Part shown: one piece after another, positions 8,700-20,390 of the stretch
How the letters are laid out: the number at the start of each line of letters is the position of its first letter
Position numbering within the stretch: position 1 is the stretch's first letter
DNA from: Chondrus crispus
Taxonomy: Eukaryota > Rhodophyta > Florideophyceae > Gigartinales > Gigartinaceae
Length of the DNA: 64,000 nt
Direction: 5' to 3'
Assembly (NCBI RefSeq): GCF_000350225.1
Contig: NW_005178994.1
Coordinates: forward strand, 105,658-169,657
Made by a program: the position numbers and the translations under genes
The notes under the pieces: generated by a model
What the model was told of the DNA's origin: nothing
Seen by the model: only the letters and a program-made list of their open reading frames with translations
The model's database searches: none

Positions 8700-10863
8700 C
8701 ACCCAGTTACTGTAGATAGTGTCACTTACATTATTGCAGTGATTGTTTTAATCTCCATCCTGCATACATTAGTGTCACTGACACTAATTCAGTACTGACT
8801 CTATTTAACCGTAAACGGAAATAGTGTTAGTTACAGTATTAATGTGACACAATATTAGTGTAACCTGGAATTTAACCTACGAGTCAACCTTAGGAGTACA
8901 AGTTGGTATACGACGGCACCATTTTAGTCCTAATAAGGGTAGTGCTAGCTCGCATCCATACTACTCATCATCGCTGGCTATCTCCACCTCCTTCCCATTA
9001 AAGTATTCGCGGTGCTTGCGGATAATATTCTGTAGATCAGGGGTCAGCTGAGATTCTTCCCATTGGCCATTAGTGTTTAGCGCCATACCGGTTATGATCA
9101 AAGCTTTCCTAGCGTATGATATGCCATTAGCATCGCGCTGCTGGTTCACTTCTCTCACAGAACAAGCTGCGAGCCTCAGGAAGAAAGGCTTCCCAGGATT
9201 GGAAACTTTTCCAGAACTATCCTTCCACAGTCCATTCTTGATCATGTCCATTTTGTAGGCCTCCCACCTCCTCGTCCAGACCGACTTAATTTTTTGGATA
9301 ATGAAGGAATCACAAGGTTGGATTAGGTGCGTAGCGTTAGGCAGAAAGTGCCTTATTTCGGTATTGATAGCTGCTGCAGAAGCCTCTATAGCGGCAGTAC
9401 TATTGTGACCGCTACAGTTGTCCACATATAAAATCCGCTTCCTTCCATTAGGTGGTGCAGCAATAACCCTACGTTCTGTCAGCCACTGAGGCATGACCGT
9501 TGTATCCATCCAACCTTTAGGCCCGGTACGATAGGCTACACCAGGAATATCGTCAGGTGTCCCCCAGATAGGATAATTTCGATCTCGATTCTTGAATACC
9601 ATAAATGGCGGTGCAATTGTGGCATCTCTTCCTCCGCTTAACCGGACTAACATGGTCATGCCTTCTCCTCCTGAAACAACATCGGCATATTTAACTTCAG
9701 AGTTTCCCGCAAATCCTAACGTGCGACCATTGTCAACGTTAATTACAAAATGAGTCTCATCGGCGTTGCCAATGTCACATTCATCAATATCGCCAGTTGT
9801 CAATAAACGCTTCATGTTCCCCAGATAATGTGCCACATCGATTTCAATTTGTTTTTGTTTATGAGGACTCAACATATGCTTTCCGGTATGCGCACGGGTG
9901 ACAATACGGAATCGTTCCAAAAATGTCTGAATCCATCTTGGTCCAATCCTTATGTGCAAAGCCATGTCTGTCCGCGGGTCGACCATATTCCTACTGTACG
10001 CGTCGTTTTCACTGTGTTCAAGCATATGCATTGCAAGAGACTTGAGGGTACGCAAGTTAAATTTAACACCGAGTTTTCGGAGACGGTCAAACTCGCTGCG
10101 GAGGTCATTATGTAGTGCTTCAACCCACATTGCCCGTTTTCTGCCTCTTCCCAAACGTGCCTTTACTCGGATCCTTTTGAGTCCGATCTTGGTTGCCCTT
10201 GTTATAGAAGAAGTAACACCTTTAAATTGTATCTGGCCGTTTGCATCATTGTAATGAAGCCGATCTTTCCAAAGACGCATCGCTCGAACGATGTTGGCAT
10301 TCTTGCTGGACCGAAAGTACTGCTGAAAATGCTTCACCGTTTTCGAGGCGATACATTTTTCTCCTTCGCTTGTAGCGGTAGCCACCATCCAGGCCACGAT
10401 CTTAGCACGATCAGCTATGTTGAGTACGTACTGCACGGATCTCTTGATATTATCTGGCTGGGAATGGTCATGTTAGATCGTCTGTTGGTCATGGGTTGGC
10501 GTGGAGGCATCTGGGTCCGTCGGGCGTTGTGCGCCGCGCTGCTCACCTAGTTGAAGGCATTGAAGAAAAGGTGAACCGAGCACCATGGAGAGTTTTCGTA
10601 GTGAGTTGAAGGAGGTTTGTGGTGTGGGGTAGGGTTGTACCCCTATCCCGGAATTCATGTATTATTCATCTTTTGACAGATCACGGAATATGCCATCCAA
10701 TTTTCGTCCCGTCGTCGTCGAAATATTGACTATACGTGTACACGTGAGTATGAGTGACACTAATTACAAAATGCCAAAACACGAGCTTGCATGTAATAAT
10801 GTAAGTGACATTATTTACATAGTTACACTATTTAAATGCTGACACTATCTACAGTAACTGGGT
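8700..10863 (-). mobile_element. Tigger/pogo-like DNA transposon, apparently complete
   Basis: Perfect 25-bp terminal inverted repeats (TIRs) begin CACCCAGTTACTGTAG and extend to GTGTCA; they are flanked by TA on both sides (8698-8699, 10864-10865), the target site of the Tc1/mariner-pogo superfamily. A subterminal motif, GTCACTTACATTATT, recurs in inverted orientation inside both ends. One transposase gene occupies the minus strand. The element sits inside the 3' LTR of element A. Intact TIRs, TSD and a long open transposase suggest a recent arrival. Confidence 0.93.
8961..10658 (-). CDS. Tigger/pogo-like transposase (DDE superfamily), one predicted intron
   Basis: The main exon (10453 down to 8961) is open for about 490 residues. 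It has an N-terminal helix-turn-helix region, then the DDE_1 catalytic core: NADETHF (first Asp, about residue 226), ILYVDNCSGH (second, about 339) and LPNATHLIQPCD (third, about 376), spacing DD36D. No ATG lies in frame before residue 17. A strong splice donor (CTAG/GTGAGC, exon end 10547) and an acceptor (CCAG at 10454) would remove 93 nt and join, in frame, an upstream exon starting at ATG 10658 (or ATG near 10586). The joined stretch reads ...CLQLDNIKRSV. The intron is an inference. The enzyme would cut and paste this element at TA sites. Confidence 0.85.
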
Positions 10864-11356
10864 GTAGTATTACGCTTGTACGCTAGCACACGTGGCATCC
10901 GTGCGGTAGTCTGTAAGCAGCGCGTGTGTACAGTAGTACACACGTGTAGCTGCAGCGTCTGCGCGGTAATTAGGAATTGAGGCGCTAGTTTTTTAATTGC
11001 GTACAGTACCTGGTATGCACTACGCGGCAGGTACTGTACACTGGGACAAGTGTCCGAGGCGTCCCTCTGAGGGGTTAGGACCTGACACCCATCCCCAACA
11101 GTAAACTGGGGCAGGCTCGCCCCCGTCCCTTTCGCACTTATATACGTCCGTTTCGGTTGTCTATCACGCGCGCTGGCTTCTAACCGGTTACCGGTCGCTC
11201 CCGTTCAGACACCACGGGGCGACGGGGCGACTGCGCGTAACCGGCCAGTGGGCCACTCCCTTTTCGCGAGCTCGTCCGATCGGTTCAATTAGCGCGTGGC
11301 GTCCGCGCCGCGTGCTCCCTCGCTATAGCCTCCGCCTCTCACCCAACCCAGGGCGG

Positions 11357-12019
11357 TGTAGTATAACACCCCCCAACGGAGAGGGGTGTATACTTAGCTC
11401 GACGTAGACCACGTACGAGGGGTGAGAAGACTGGGAGAACACACAGCTAACGACACAGGGAAGCGGGCCCTGGTAGCGTGGTAGAGCGGGACGGTCGGGG
11501 ACGAGGGTACGCGCGGGCCGATCTACGCCTCGACGCCCCGGAGCAGCGCTGGGTAACGTACCAGCACTGACGGGCGGAGGCGTATCTAGGCTCGCTCGCG
11601 TACGCGGCTGTCCCGTACTCGCTTTGTCCCGGTTAACGCGCGTGAAGGCGGATCGCGCTCGTTAATTAAGCTGGAAGACGGACCTAGGCGGTAGGTCGTG
11701 GACAAGTCTGTGCTTCTCCACCTACTCCGCCGCCGGTCTCACTCGTATGTAATGTATCCAATGCCTCTATCATAACACCACAGTACCGGTATGCTGTGGT
11801 AACGTATTGTAGCGCGGGTCGTCCCGCGCTGTAATGCTGTCAGCCGTCGAGGCTGACAGCACACGTGTGAGACGCATACTGTGCGTGTGGTGGTACGCCC
11901 CTCCTACACGTGTACGCGTGTGGTCGTGAGTCCCTCGTACACGTGGGGGCACACGTGTGCGCGTGTGTGGTTCGTATTGATCTGATCTAAATCTAATCAC
12001 GAACCGCCGTTATGCCACA
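11357..12019 (-). mobile_element. Solo LTR (D-like family) inside the 3' LTR of element A
   Basis: A 663-bp LTR starts TGTAGTATAACACC and ends CCGTTATGCCACA, with a perfect 5-bp TSD GGCGG (11352-11356, 12020-12024). It contains the family stem-loop CTGTCAGCCGTCGAGGCTGACAG. Orientation is opposite to element D. Confidence 0.9.
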
Positions 12020-12041
12020 GGCGGAGAGGAGTTATCCCACA

Positions 12042-12551
12042 ATCCTTAGCTACTTCGAACCAGTAAACAGGGAGTTTACCGCCAGGAAAACACTTAGCAA
12101 TATAAAACAGATGGGTAAACTAACCCAAGTGGCTGAATACAACAGAGAATTCCGAAAATGGCTACTGCAAATTCCATCAATGGCTATGGCTGAACAAATG
12201 TTCCATTACAGCCAAGGACTGAAAACTCGAACACGTATTGAAGTAGGAAGGGCAGAACCCTCGACATTACAAGAGGCTATGAAAATCGCAGAAAGACTTG
12301 ACAGTCTGTACACAAACAATAAAGGATTCTTTAGAATGAGTGGGACTACTTCAAACTTTATCGGCGGACCAACACCAATGCAGATAGGAAACATTCCTTA
12401 TCAGAAAAGCAATAAACTCTCGTACGGAGAGGAAAAGCGGAGAATCGAGAACAGGTTATGTTTCGTATGTGCAAAATCAAACTGCATAGCGCGTAACCAT
12501 TACAACAAGCCTTACATGAACAACAAGGCATATCCTCATAAGAAAAACTAG
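12042..12551 (+). CDS. Element B gag, C-terminal part (fossil)
   Basis: The fragment shows a Retrotrans_gag-type capsid (VAEYNREFRKWLLQIPSM, FHYSQGLKTRTRIEVG, TLQEAMKIAERLDSLY) followed by a nucleocapsid-like Cys/His cluster (LCFVCAKSNCIARNHYN). The upstream part is cut off by element A. The sequence 12552-12871 that follows is AT-rich remains of the same element, with no separate gene seen. Confidence 0.8.
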   Translation: MLSYFEPVNREFTARKTLSNIKQMGKLTQVAEYNREFRKWLLQIPSMAMAEQMFHYSQGLKTRTRIEVGRAEPSTLQEAMKIAERLDSLYTNNKGFFRMSGTTSNFIGGPTPMQIGNIPYQKSNKLSYGEEKRRIENRLCFVCAKSNCIARNHYNKPYMNNKAYPHKKN

Positions 12552-12871
12552 CAGTTCCACTGAAGGGTCTCGGCACATCAGTGGAAACTTGTAAAATTGC
12601 CGACTTCCATAAGAAAACAAATCAAAAACACAAAAAACCAGAAAATACAAAAGGCCCAAAAAGAAGACCGTAGGTAGGAGATATCAAGTAGAGAAAATAG
12701 TAATGTGAAACTATGTGCATTTTCACAATACAGGAAAAGGAGAAAATCACATAGACAAAGCCTACTCGTTTACATGGGAAGGGTACAACGTAGTACCGCC
12801 AACTTCTCATGTAACATCCTTGTGGATAGTGGGTGTGAGAAGATCGTAGTCTCAAAGAAATATGCAGAAAA

Positions 12872-13066
12872 ATGAAAATGAAAAGAGAGAAAACTAGTCT
12901 CAATGTAGAACTATGGGACCGAGCACTAGTTCTAATGGAACGGTGTTGCGAGAATCTAAACATACGGATTGGAGAAGCTACCATCAACGTACGGCCATAC
13001 GTAGTGGACTGGATCGCCTACGACTTAATCTTAGGCAAGGCGTGGCTATCTGAAGCAACCCAATAA
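12872..13066 (+). CDS. Element B aspartic protease-like fragment (fossil)
   Basis: A short frame with IRIGEATINVRPYVVDW and YDLILGKAWLSE matches the C-terminal half of a gypsy aspartic protease (the ILG strand). It lies between gag and RT, as expected. The element C insertion begins 200 bp later. Confidence 0.65.
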   Translation: MKMKREKTSLNVELWDRALVLMERCCENLNIRIGEATINVRPYVVDWIAYDLILGKAWLSEATQ

Positions 13067-13273
13067 TCAACTGGAAAGATAACCGTATGCTCCTCAAAGA
13101 AGGATCTAGATTAATAACTCTGAACGCAGAGGCTCTTCAACATGGGGAATCTCACCCTACATTCATGTTGACGAGTAAGCAGTTCGTGAGACTAGCAAAA
13201 AAGGCAAAAGAGTATGATATATCATGTAGTGTTAAAAATTGAACAAAAAAGAACAGGGGAAGGTCCTGAAGCG

Positions 13274-14211
13274 TGTAGTGCAATACCCGGCCTGGGAAAG
13301 GGACATCAGGGGGGTACTGTAGTCCGGATTGGGGGACTTCAGTGTGATTCATTTCACACTATTATTTTAATTATTTATTTTAATTTAGTTACAAATTAAT
13401 TATCTAACATTAGATTAGATTGAGGATCTAGCGCCGAGAGCTACTGTAGTGGCTCCGGCGGGGCGATATATACCTTAGCCCTCTGGCTCAAGAGTCAGTA
13501 AAGGTAACCCGAGTTGCCAGAGTTTGATATCGCCTTGGTCGAAGTCCGTCTTTTACAAGACATTCCCTTTTACTGTAGCCTACAGTATCCTTTGCGCTCG
13601 GGGTTCACCTTTTTCCTTATCAATTTTCCTTTACTTCCTTATCCTAATTTCCCTTAATCTTGAGTTGGTCCCACCTTGTAGGATTGCGATCCGCAACGTG
13701 ACGTCATTAGCCATCGGGCTTCTGTGTTGGTGCACCAGTGGTGCTTTTCTCAGCGTTGGTTCCATCGGAATCTGGTTGCGACCGATCCGGTGTCGGTACT
13801 TTGCCATAGGGCAGTACGACGGTGTAGCGCTGCTACGTTTTCTTCTTTCCCGACGGGCTACGTTGCGACGTCCCCGTCGAAGACCTTATCAAGGGTATAA
13901 GGTGTACAAGGCGCTCTTCGAGCATTGGATTTACCCATCGGACCAGGTTTACCTAGACACCCCTCCGAACTCGTCGAGCAGTTGACTTTACAAGTCTCTA
14001 CCACCATTTACCGATCCCGGGCTGGGCCCTTCTCTTTGCCCCTCCCCCTATCCGGCATCCGAGCTACTGCGGGCCGCAAACCCGCTGAAAGAGGACAGGG
14101 AGCTTCGAACACTCCGTAGCGCTGTGTCGTTGGCAGTTGTTGTTTTTGTTGTTGTTGTTTGTGTTGGACCGTCGGACCTTGGTCTCTGCCTGACAGGTGC
14201 ATTGCACTACA
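13274..14211 (+). other. 5' LTR of element C
   Basis: This 938-bp LTR begins TGTAGTGCAATACCCGG and ends GGTGCATTGCACTACA. TATATA lies at about 13466-13472. It is followed four bases later by the primer-binding site. It pairs with 50720-51656. Confidence 0.92.
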
Positions 14212-14215
14212 AAAG

Positions 14216-14233
14216 TGGTCTCCTGACCTAGAA
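14216..14233 (+). promoter_or_regulatory. Primer-binding site of element C
   Basis: TGGTCTCCTGACCTAGAA begins with TGG, complementary to the CCA end of a tRNA, four bases after the LTR. The same 18-mer (one base different) follows the 5' LTRs of D and E. The tRNA species was not identified. Confidence 0.7.
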
Positions 14234-14331
14234 TTAGTTCTGTCAATGGCAAGGAAGTGGTCTGGGTACGGAGTCTCTTTTTTATTTTTTTTGTTCGTAT
14301 CTTTTTTTAGGTTCGTTCGCTACGCCGAACG

Positions 14332-16636
14332 ATGTCAACAAGCGCACCCGGGGACGCCGGTCCCGGGGCGAGTAGGAGCGGATCGGCACGGGCGTCGAGG
14401 ATCCCGAGCGGTCCTCGCACCCGGAGCCAGGCCAATACGGCCACGGATCCCGGAGATCAAGAATCCCCTACGGGGATTGCCGCCGACAAAAATGACCTCG
14501 ACGAGAAGTTCGAGAAGATGGGCATCGAAATTCGCCGAGAGAATAAGAAAATTCTCGAGGATGAAATAGCCCTATTGCAAAAGCAACTTGAGTTGCAAAA
14601 TTCCGAGTTCCACACGGCGTTGGAAGAGCTGAGCGAGCGCGTGGGACTCGTCGAGAAAAAAATGGCTACGGGACCGACGGCATCGAGCCGGAGGTCCTCG
14701 CTTCATTCAAGCTTTCGGTCAAGGACGCGAGGCGTGACGCGAATCAAGCCTTGGAGTTCTTAGGAAAGTTTGGAACAAGCATCGATGACCGATTCGATCG
14801 CGCCGCACAACGTCTCAAGGACCTTGAGCAGGCCGCGGATCAAGCTCCGCAAGGATCGGACGACGAGCCGCTTCCTTCGGGTAGATAGAGCGACCGTCGG
14901 TCGAAGAAGGACAAGCCCGCTCGTCAGCGGAGCTCCAAGTCGAAGCCCTCGAAGAAGTACAAGCGACGTACAAGCAAGGGTCACTGTAGTGACGATCCGG
15001 AGGACCGCGACTCACAGTCGTAGTTCCTTGGTCCCCTCGAAGATGGTAACGGCGGTTCGTCGAACCATTCGGGCGATTCTGAACGCCGTTCAGAAGAAGG
15101 AAACGGAATTCGTCAAGCAAGAAAATTTCCTCCAGACGAGGCGGAGTCACTTCGTCCGCCTCGCGGAGAGACAAGGACGCGGAACCCGAAGATGTCGAAA
15201 CGCGGCGCGGGCCGCGATGGGAGGAGTTGGAGGAGCTGAATCCGACCAACTACCTCTTCAAGAAATTACTTTCGTACCGAACGTACCGCTTGCGGAACCC
15301 GCACACATATTTTTCAAGTTCCCGGCGGACCGCCGTGCGAAAAATCAGGAGAGATATTCCGCCTAAGGTGAAGAAGGACAACACGTTCACAGGTGAGGAC
15401 AGGGTCCTTGTGTTGGATTTTTTGGCAAAGTTAGTTCAGGAGTTTGATACTCAAGAAATGAACGAGGGGTAAGCGATGCGCTTGTTGCCCGAATTTCTAA
15501 GCGGCATCGCCTTGAGACAGTACACTTCGGTGTCTCAGACGGCTGGGTCCCATCACGGAAAGGTGTCCGTTTGGCCAGAGGCCGTACAGTGGTTGTTGAG
15601 GAGTTTCGCAACCGACGAGGCGATCCGTCAAGCCGTGCTCGCATTGCGAGAAGTTCAGCAGAGACCGTCTGAAGACGAGATGAAATTTTACATTCGCCTA
15701 ACAGACGCGAGTAATCGCTGTGGGAATGTTTATTCTATGGAGGAGCAGATGACCATGTTCATCGAGGGGCTGGATGCCAGTATTAAGCCCATAGTCTCGC
15801 AGTATCGACAAGATAACCGAGATGTCTCATTTTTGAGATTGGTAAATTACGCAAAGGCGCATGGCTCGGCGAGCCGCGCTAAGGACAAGAAGACCAAGAA
15901 GGTCACGATTCAAACGCCGTCGACGTTCAGGGCGGGGAAGAAGCCGTGGGCTTCTTATCCCGGTCGTAAAGGTCACGCCGCCGTCCACTTAACCCAGTCA
16001 ATCTCCGCGTCAGATGAACGCGGTGCGCACGAACGTAGCGAAAATCAGTACGAAGGAGCATTGGTAGCCGAAGGCAATTTTATTTAGCCATCGTAGGGCT
16101 ACGGACACGAGGACTACGGGGCAAGCGGGTCGTCAACTTTACCGACGCCCACATACACGACGGAGTCGTTTTCAGAGCCCACGGATCCCGTGATGATGTT
16201 CCGGGGGCGCGGCCACACGCCGGCGCCGCGCATTCCGATGGAAGACAAGGGTACAACGTTTCGAAGGCCAGGCTGGATGGGAAGGCCGAAACATCAAGGA
16301 AGGCCGCCGGCCCGTGGAGGACCTAGGACGCCGTATCCCGTCAAGAAGCACGGACTGGTGTGCTATCACTGTTACGAAAAGGGGCACGCTGCGCCAACGT
16401 GCATTCTTTCCCTCCGGGAAATGCACCGAGTTTTGGGAAATTATGAGGCGTTGCCTCCTATGGAGAGGTTAGGGATACCATCGACGAGTCATCTGAAGGT
16501 CAAGAATTGGTTCGATTCGCAGACGGCGAGCACGCCGAGTGCTTCAACGCTGAGGCCGAACCAACCCTTCAGAGGGCCCGCCGCGGGGCCCGCGTCGTCG
16601 GACGTGAGAAGGAACCCGCAGCCGCAGGGAAACTAG
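14332..16636 (+). CDS. Element C gag (fossil)
   Basis: It starts at ATG 14332 (MSTSAPGDAGPG) with an N-terminal coiled-coil-like region, a highly charged Ser/Lys linker, and then the capsid (LPEFLSGIALRQYTSVSQ; FYIRLTDASNRCG; MTMFIEGLDASIKP). The nucleocapsid has one CCHC zinc knuckle (VCYHCYEKGHAAPTC). The parts are spread over several open segments in this decayed copy. Element E gag at 39577-41884 is the better-preserved sister. The role in a live element would be the virus-like particle shell. Confidence 0.85.
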
Positions 16637-16818
16637 AGAGGGGAATCTAGAGGGAGTCACGAGAGGCGCAGGTTCAACATACTGCGTCCGGGACTCAGTC
16701 CCGTTCCCCGTCTCTAGCAAGAAGGGAAGGCCTCGACGAGGAGGTAGTTGAAATAAGTCGTAAGCCGAAGGAGCCGACTGTTGTAAAGAAAATTCTAAGT
16801 CGACACAAGAATCGTCCG

Positions 16819-19229
16819 ATGGATCAAATTCGTATGCCCTGGTACAGGGTTAAGCGACAAGAGTGTCCTGTCAAGATCTTGGTCCTCGCGCGAAAAAACT
16901 TCAAAGTTTACGCGGATATTGGACCAACGGTCGGATTGATGAGTCGAGTGTTGTCCGTGTTGGACACAGGTGCCGGACCGAATTTGGTTCGAAGGTCGGA
17001 CCTTCCGGCAGGAATGGAAATGTTGGTGTCCTACGGACCGACCCAAGACATTGGCGACGCGAACAATAGGCCACTCCGGACTCTCGGCACAATTAGAATG
17101 CCTGTGAGACTTGGAAAATTTGTGGCCGCAGCCAAGTTTATTGTATGCGAAAACTAGCAATCTCGCTGATTCTAGGCGCGGACTACTGTGACCGGTTTGT
17201 GAAAGCAATTTATCCAAGGAAGAAAACGGTTGAGTTGGCGGATTTCTCGGAGGTTCCGATAGTTAGGCGGTTCTCGACGAGAAGAGGGAAGAAGAATCTC
17301 GTCCCGGGAAAGGACGAGAATGATGGAAAGGGGGAGCAATTTTCCCCTAAGGTAAAAGTGGCAAGAGCCACGACTATCGAGCCAGGGACGCAACGCGTCG
17401 TGGAATGCACCTCGAAGAGGGCGGGCTTGGTTGTGGTTCAGCCGTACTCGTCGTTGTACGAAAGGCACGGGTTGACGTGCACAAACGGTGTCGTTCAGGT
17501 TGAGCCTGACAGGCCATTTCGTTTACTCGTTGCGAATTTTAGGACGTACCCTGTCATGGTGCAAAAAGGCCAAGTGGTGGCAGAATTATTACCGCACCCG
17601 AGAGCCGCGCTCGAGAGCAAAACCACCATTGGTGAAGTTCTCGGAATTCAAGAAAGGAAGAAGGAAAATTTTCCTAATTCCACCAAGACGCCTAAGGGCG
17701 AGACAAGATGCGAACCGTCGGAGCGAGCGTGCGAGGACCAGCCAGAAGAACGGTCGAGTGGGCTCTCTGCGACGGCATCGTCGAAGCCGGAGCAGCGGAT
17801 TGAGCCCCCACCGCTGGACGTGGAGGAGGTCGACCTGAGCCACGTGCCAGAACGGCTGCGCGAGCGGTTCCGATGGATGTTGAAGAAGTACTCTAAGATG
17901 TGGGATGGGACTCTTGGTGAAATTAATACCACGGTCCACCGGATCGAGCTGGTCCCGGAGACCAGGCCCATCGCACAAGCTCCCTACCGAGCCGGTCCAA
18001 GGGCTCGGGAGGTCGAAGACGCAGAAGTACAGAAGATGTTAGAAGCAGGAGTCATCGAACCGGGGCAGTCAGAATGGGCGTCGCCCGTTTTATTAATGCC
18101 CAAGCCGGACGGATCGATGAGTTTTTGCGTAGACTACCGCAGGTTAAACGCGGTAACGGTGAAGGACACGTACCCTTTACCGCGCATGGATAAGTGTCTG
18201 GACTCGCTTGGTGACACCAAGGTTTTCTCCGCGTTGGACGCGATCTCGGGATATTGGCAGATGCCTATCCCTGAGCGCGACCGCGACAAGACCGCATTTT
18301 CGTGTCACTCAGGACTGTATCGCTTCTCAAGAATGCCCTTCGGGCTAACCAACGCGCCAGCGACGTTCCAGAGAGCAATGGATATCCTGCTCTCTCCGTT
18401 CCGTTGGAAATGCTGTTTGGTGTATCTGGGTGACATAATAATTTTTAGCAAGTCGTGGGAGGAGCACATCGTGCACGTGGATGAAATACTTTCCGTATTG
18501 GAAAAGGCAGGTGTCAAGCTCAAGCTTCGCAAGTGCGAATTTTTCGTGGAAAAGATCAAGTACCTGGGCCACGTCGTCCGCCCAGGTACGCTAGAAGTCG
18601 ATGTCGCGCGAACCGCCGCGTTGGAACAAGTGCGGTACCCGCGAACACAAACACAGCTTAGAAGCTTCCTGGGACTTTGCAATGTCTACCGCAGGTTCGT
18701 TCCGCATTATGCGAAAACTGCGCATCCTCTAAACCAACTGTTGAAGAAAGGACAACCAGTCCAGTTGGAAGGATTCGACGAACCGTGCAAGAAAGCTTTT
18801 CATAAGCTCAAGGACACCATCTTCGCACCGCCGGTGTTGGCGCTGCCGAAGAAGGACCTACCCTACTCGGTAGATACCGATGCAAGCGACTATCAAATCG
18901 GCGCTGCATTATTTCAAACGCACCCGGATGCGCAACGCAAACCCATCGGGTTCTTTTCAATAACGTTAGCCGCAGCCGAGAGAAACTATTCTGTATCAGG
19001 AAAAAATGTCTAGCGGTAATTTGGGCCGTACAGAGTTTAAGACCATACCTATATGGCGAGCACTTCATTGTGCATACTGACCATGCCTCATTGAGGTGGT
19101 TGATGAACGTAACCGACCCCAGCCGGAGATTAATCCGATGGAGGCTCCGCCTCTCGGAATTTGATTTCGAAATCAAGTACAAGAAGGGCAAGGCAAACAG
19201 CCAAGCTGATGCCCTGTCAAGATTACGGA
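16819..19229 (+). CDS. Element C pol: protease, RT, RNase H (fossil)
   Basis: The protease with the DTGAGPNLV active-site loop lies near 16965, followed by a linker to about 17800. RT has FCVDYRRLNAVTVKDTYPLPRM and the YL-D region near 18425; RNase H has SVDTDASDYQIGAALFQ and HTDHASLRWLM. The end, ADALSRLRT, is split from integrase by the insertion of element E at 19231. Sequence is very close to element E pol (36963-39419). Confidence 0.88.
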
Positions 19230-19230
19230 C

Positions 19231-20280
19231 TGTAGTGCAATGCGCCTGTCGGGCAGAGACCGCGGTCCGATGGTCCAGCAAAAACAACAACAGCAACAAA
19301 AAGAAGAACTGCCGATGGCACAGCGCTACGGAATGTCCGACTCTCCCGTCTCCGATTAAACGAGCTTGCGACTCGTAGTAGCTCGGATCCCTGATGGGGG
19401 GGGCACAGAGAAATAGCCCGGCCCGAGATCGGTGTGGTAGAGACTTGCGAAGAGATCTGCTCGACGAGTGTGGGGTGGGGCGCGTACGTAGATACCCCGG
19501 TTCCACTGGGTTGTAAGGCCAATGCTCGTTGAGCTTCTTCGACACCTTGTAACGCGACAACGCCTTCGACGGGGGCGTCGCAACGCAGCCCGACGGGATG
19601 AAATGAAAGTAGCAGCGCTACGTCAACCGTGCCGCCCGATGGCTCAAAACACCTACACCGGTTCGGTCGCAACCGACACCGATGGTACCACCACTGGCTC
19701 GTAATACGACGGAGCCCTTCGAGGGAGACGTCGTTGCAACGGTCTCCGTCGGAAAATGGGTCACAGTAGCAGCGCTACGTCAACTGTGTCGCCCGATGGC
19801 TCGAAACACCTACACCGGTTCGGTCGCAACCGAGGCCGATGGCACCAACACAAAATAAGGGAAAAATAGGTAGAATTAGAGATAGAAAAGGATAGGGAAA
19901 TAAAGGAAAGAGAAAAGGGAACCCCGAGCGATAGAGGATGCCGTAGGCTTAGGTAAAAGGGAGCGTCTTGGTAGAGACGGACTTCGACCAAAGCGACATT
20001 CAACTCCGGCAACTCGGGTTGGTTTATTGACTTGTTCGGTCAAAGGGCTAAGTTATATAGAGCCCCGCCGGAGCGAGTACAGTAGCTCCCGGCTCTAGAT
20101 TCTAGATCTAATCTAGTGTCAGCAAAATTAATGCCAACAAATTAACTAAATAAAATAAAATAATTAAAAATTAAAACTGTGCAATTATTCACACGTGTGT
20201 CCCCCAAACCCGGACTACTTTTCATATCCAAATGTTTTCCTTTCTTTTCACCCCCCTTTCCAGGTGCGTATTGCACTACA
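19231..20280 (-). other. 3' LTR of element E
   Basis: This 1050-bp LTR, in reverse orientation, has inverted ends TGTAGTGCAAT/ATTGCACTACA. It is nearly identical to 42099-43149. Its inner edge (20280) is followed by the purine-rich tract in the minus strand (CAGAAGGAGGATA) and then the antisense frame. Confidence 0.92.
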
Positions 20281-20390
20281 TATCCTCCTTCTGAGCGCTC
20301 TTGCGCAGCGGCTTCACTCCGTTGCTTCCCAACTTCTTCCTTTTTCTCCCAACCATCGGTCGCCGCTCGCGTGAGAGTAAGACGATCTCC

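Larger units (their letters stand above)
1..12041 (+). mobile_element. Ty3/gypsy LTR retrotransposon A (5' part outside the window)
   Basis: Plus-strand pol with reverse transcriptase, RNase H, integrase and chromodomain fills 18-4646, followed by a spacer with an antisense reading frame, a polypurine tract (8513-8531) and a 3' LTR (8534-12041). The right end TTATCCCACA directly abuts element B gag sequence, so A is inserted in B. The element is a broken fossil with several breaks; it also carries three solo-LTR insertions (2403-3089, 6862-7909, 11357-12019) and one DNA transposon (8700-10863). The 5' LTR and gag are not in view. Confidence 0.85.
8534..12041 (+). other. 3' LTR of element A, carrying two insertions
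   Basis: The LTR starts TGTAGTCTAATG after the polypurine tract and ends GTTATCCCACA at 12041. Subtracting the Tigger-like element with one TA (2166 bp) and the solo LTR with one TSD (668 bp) leaves about 674 bp, the length expected for this LTR family (663-719 bp in the other copies). A TATATA box is at 11139-11144. An inverted repeat with arms GTACAGTACCT and AGGTACTGTAC lies near 11005-11040. Confidence 0.75.
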
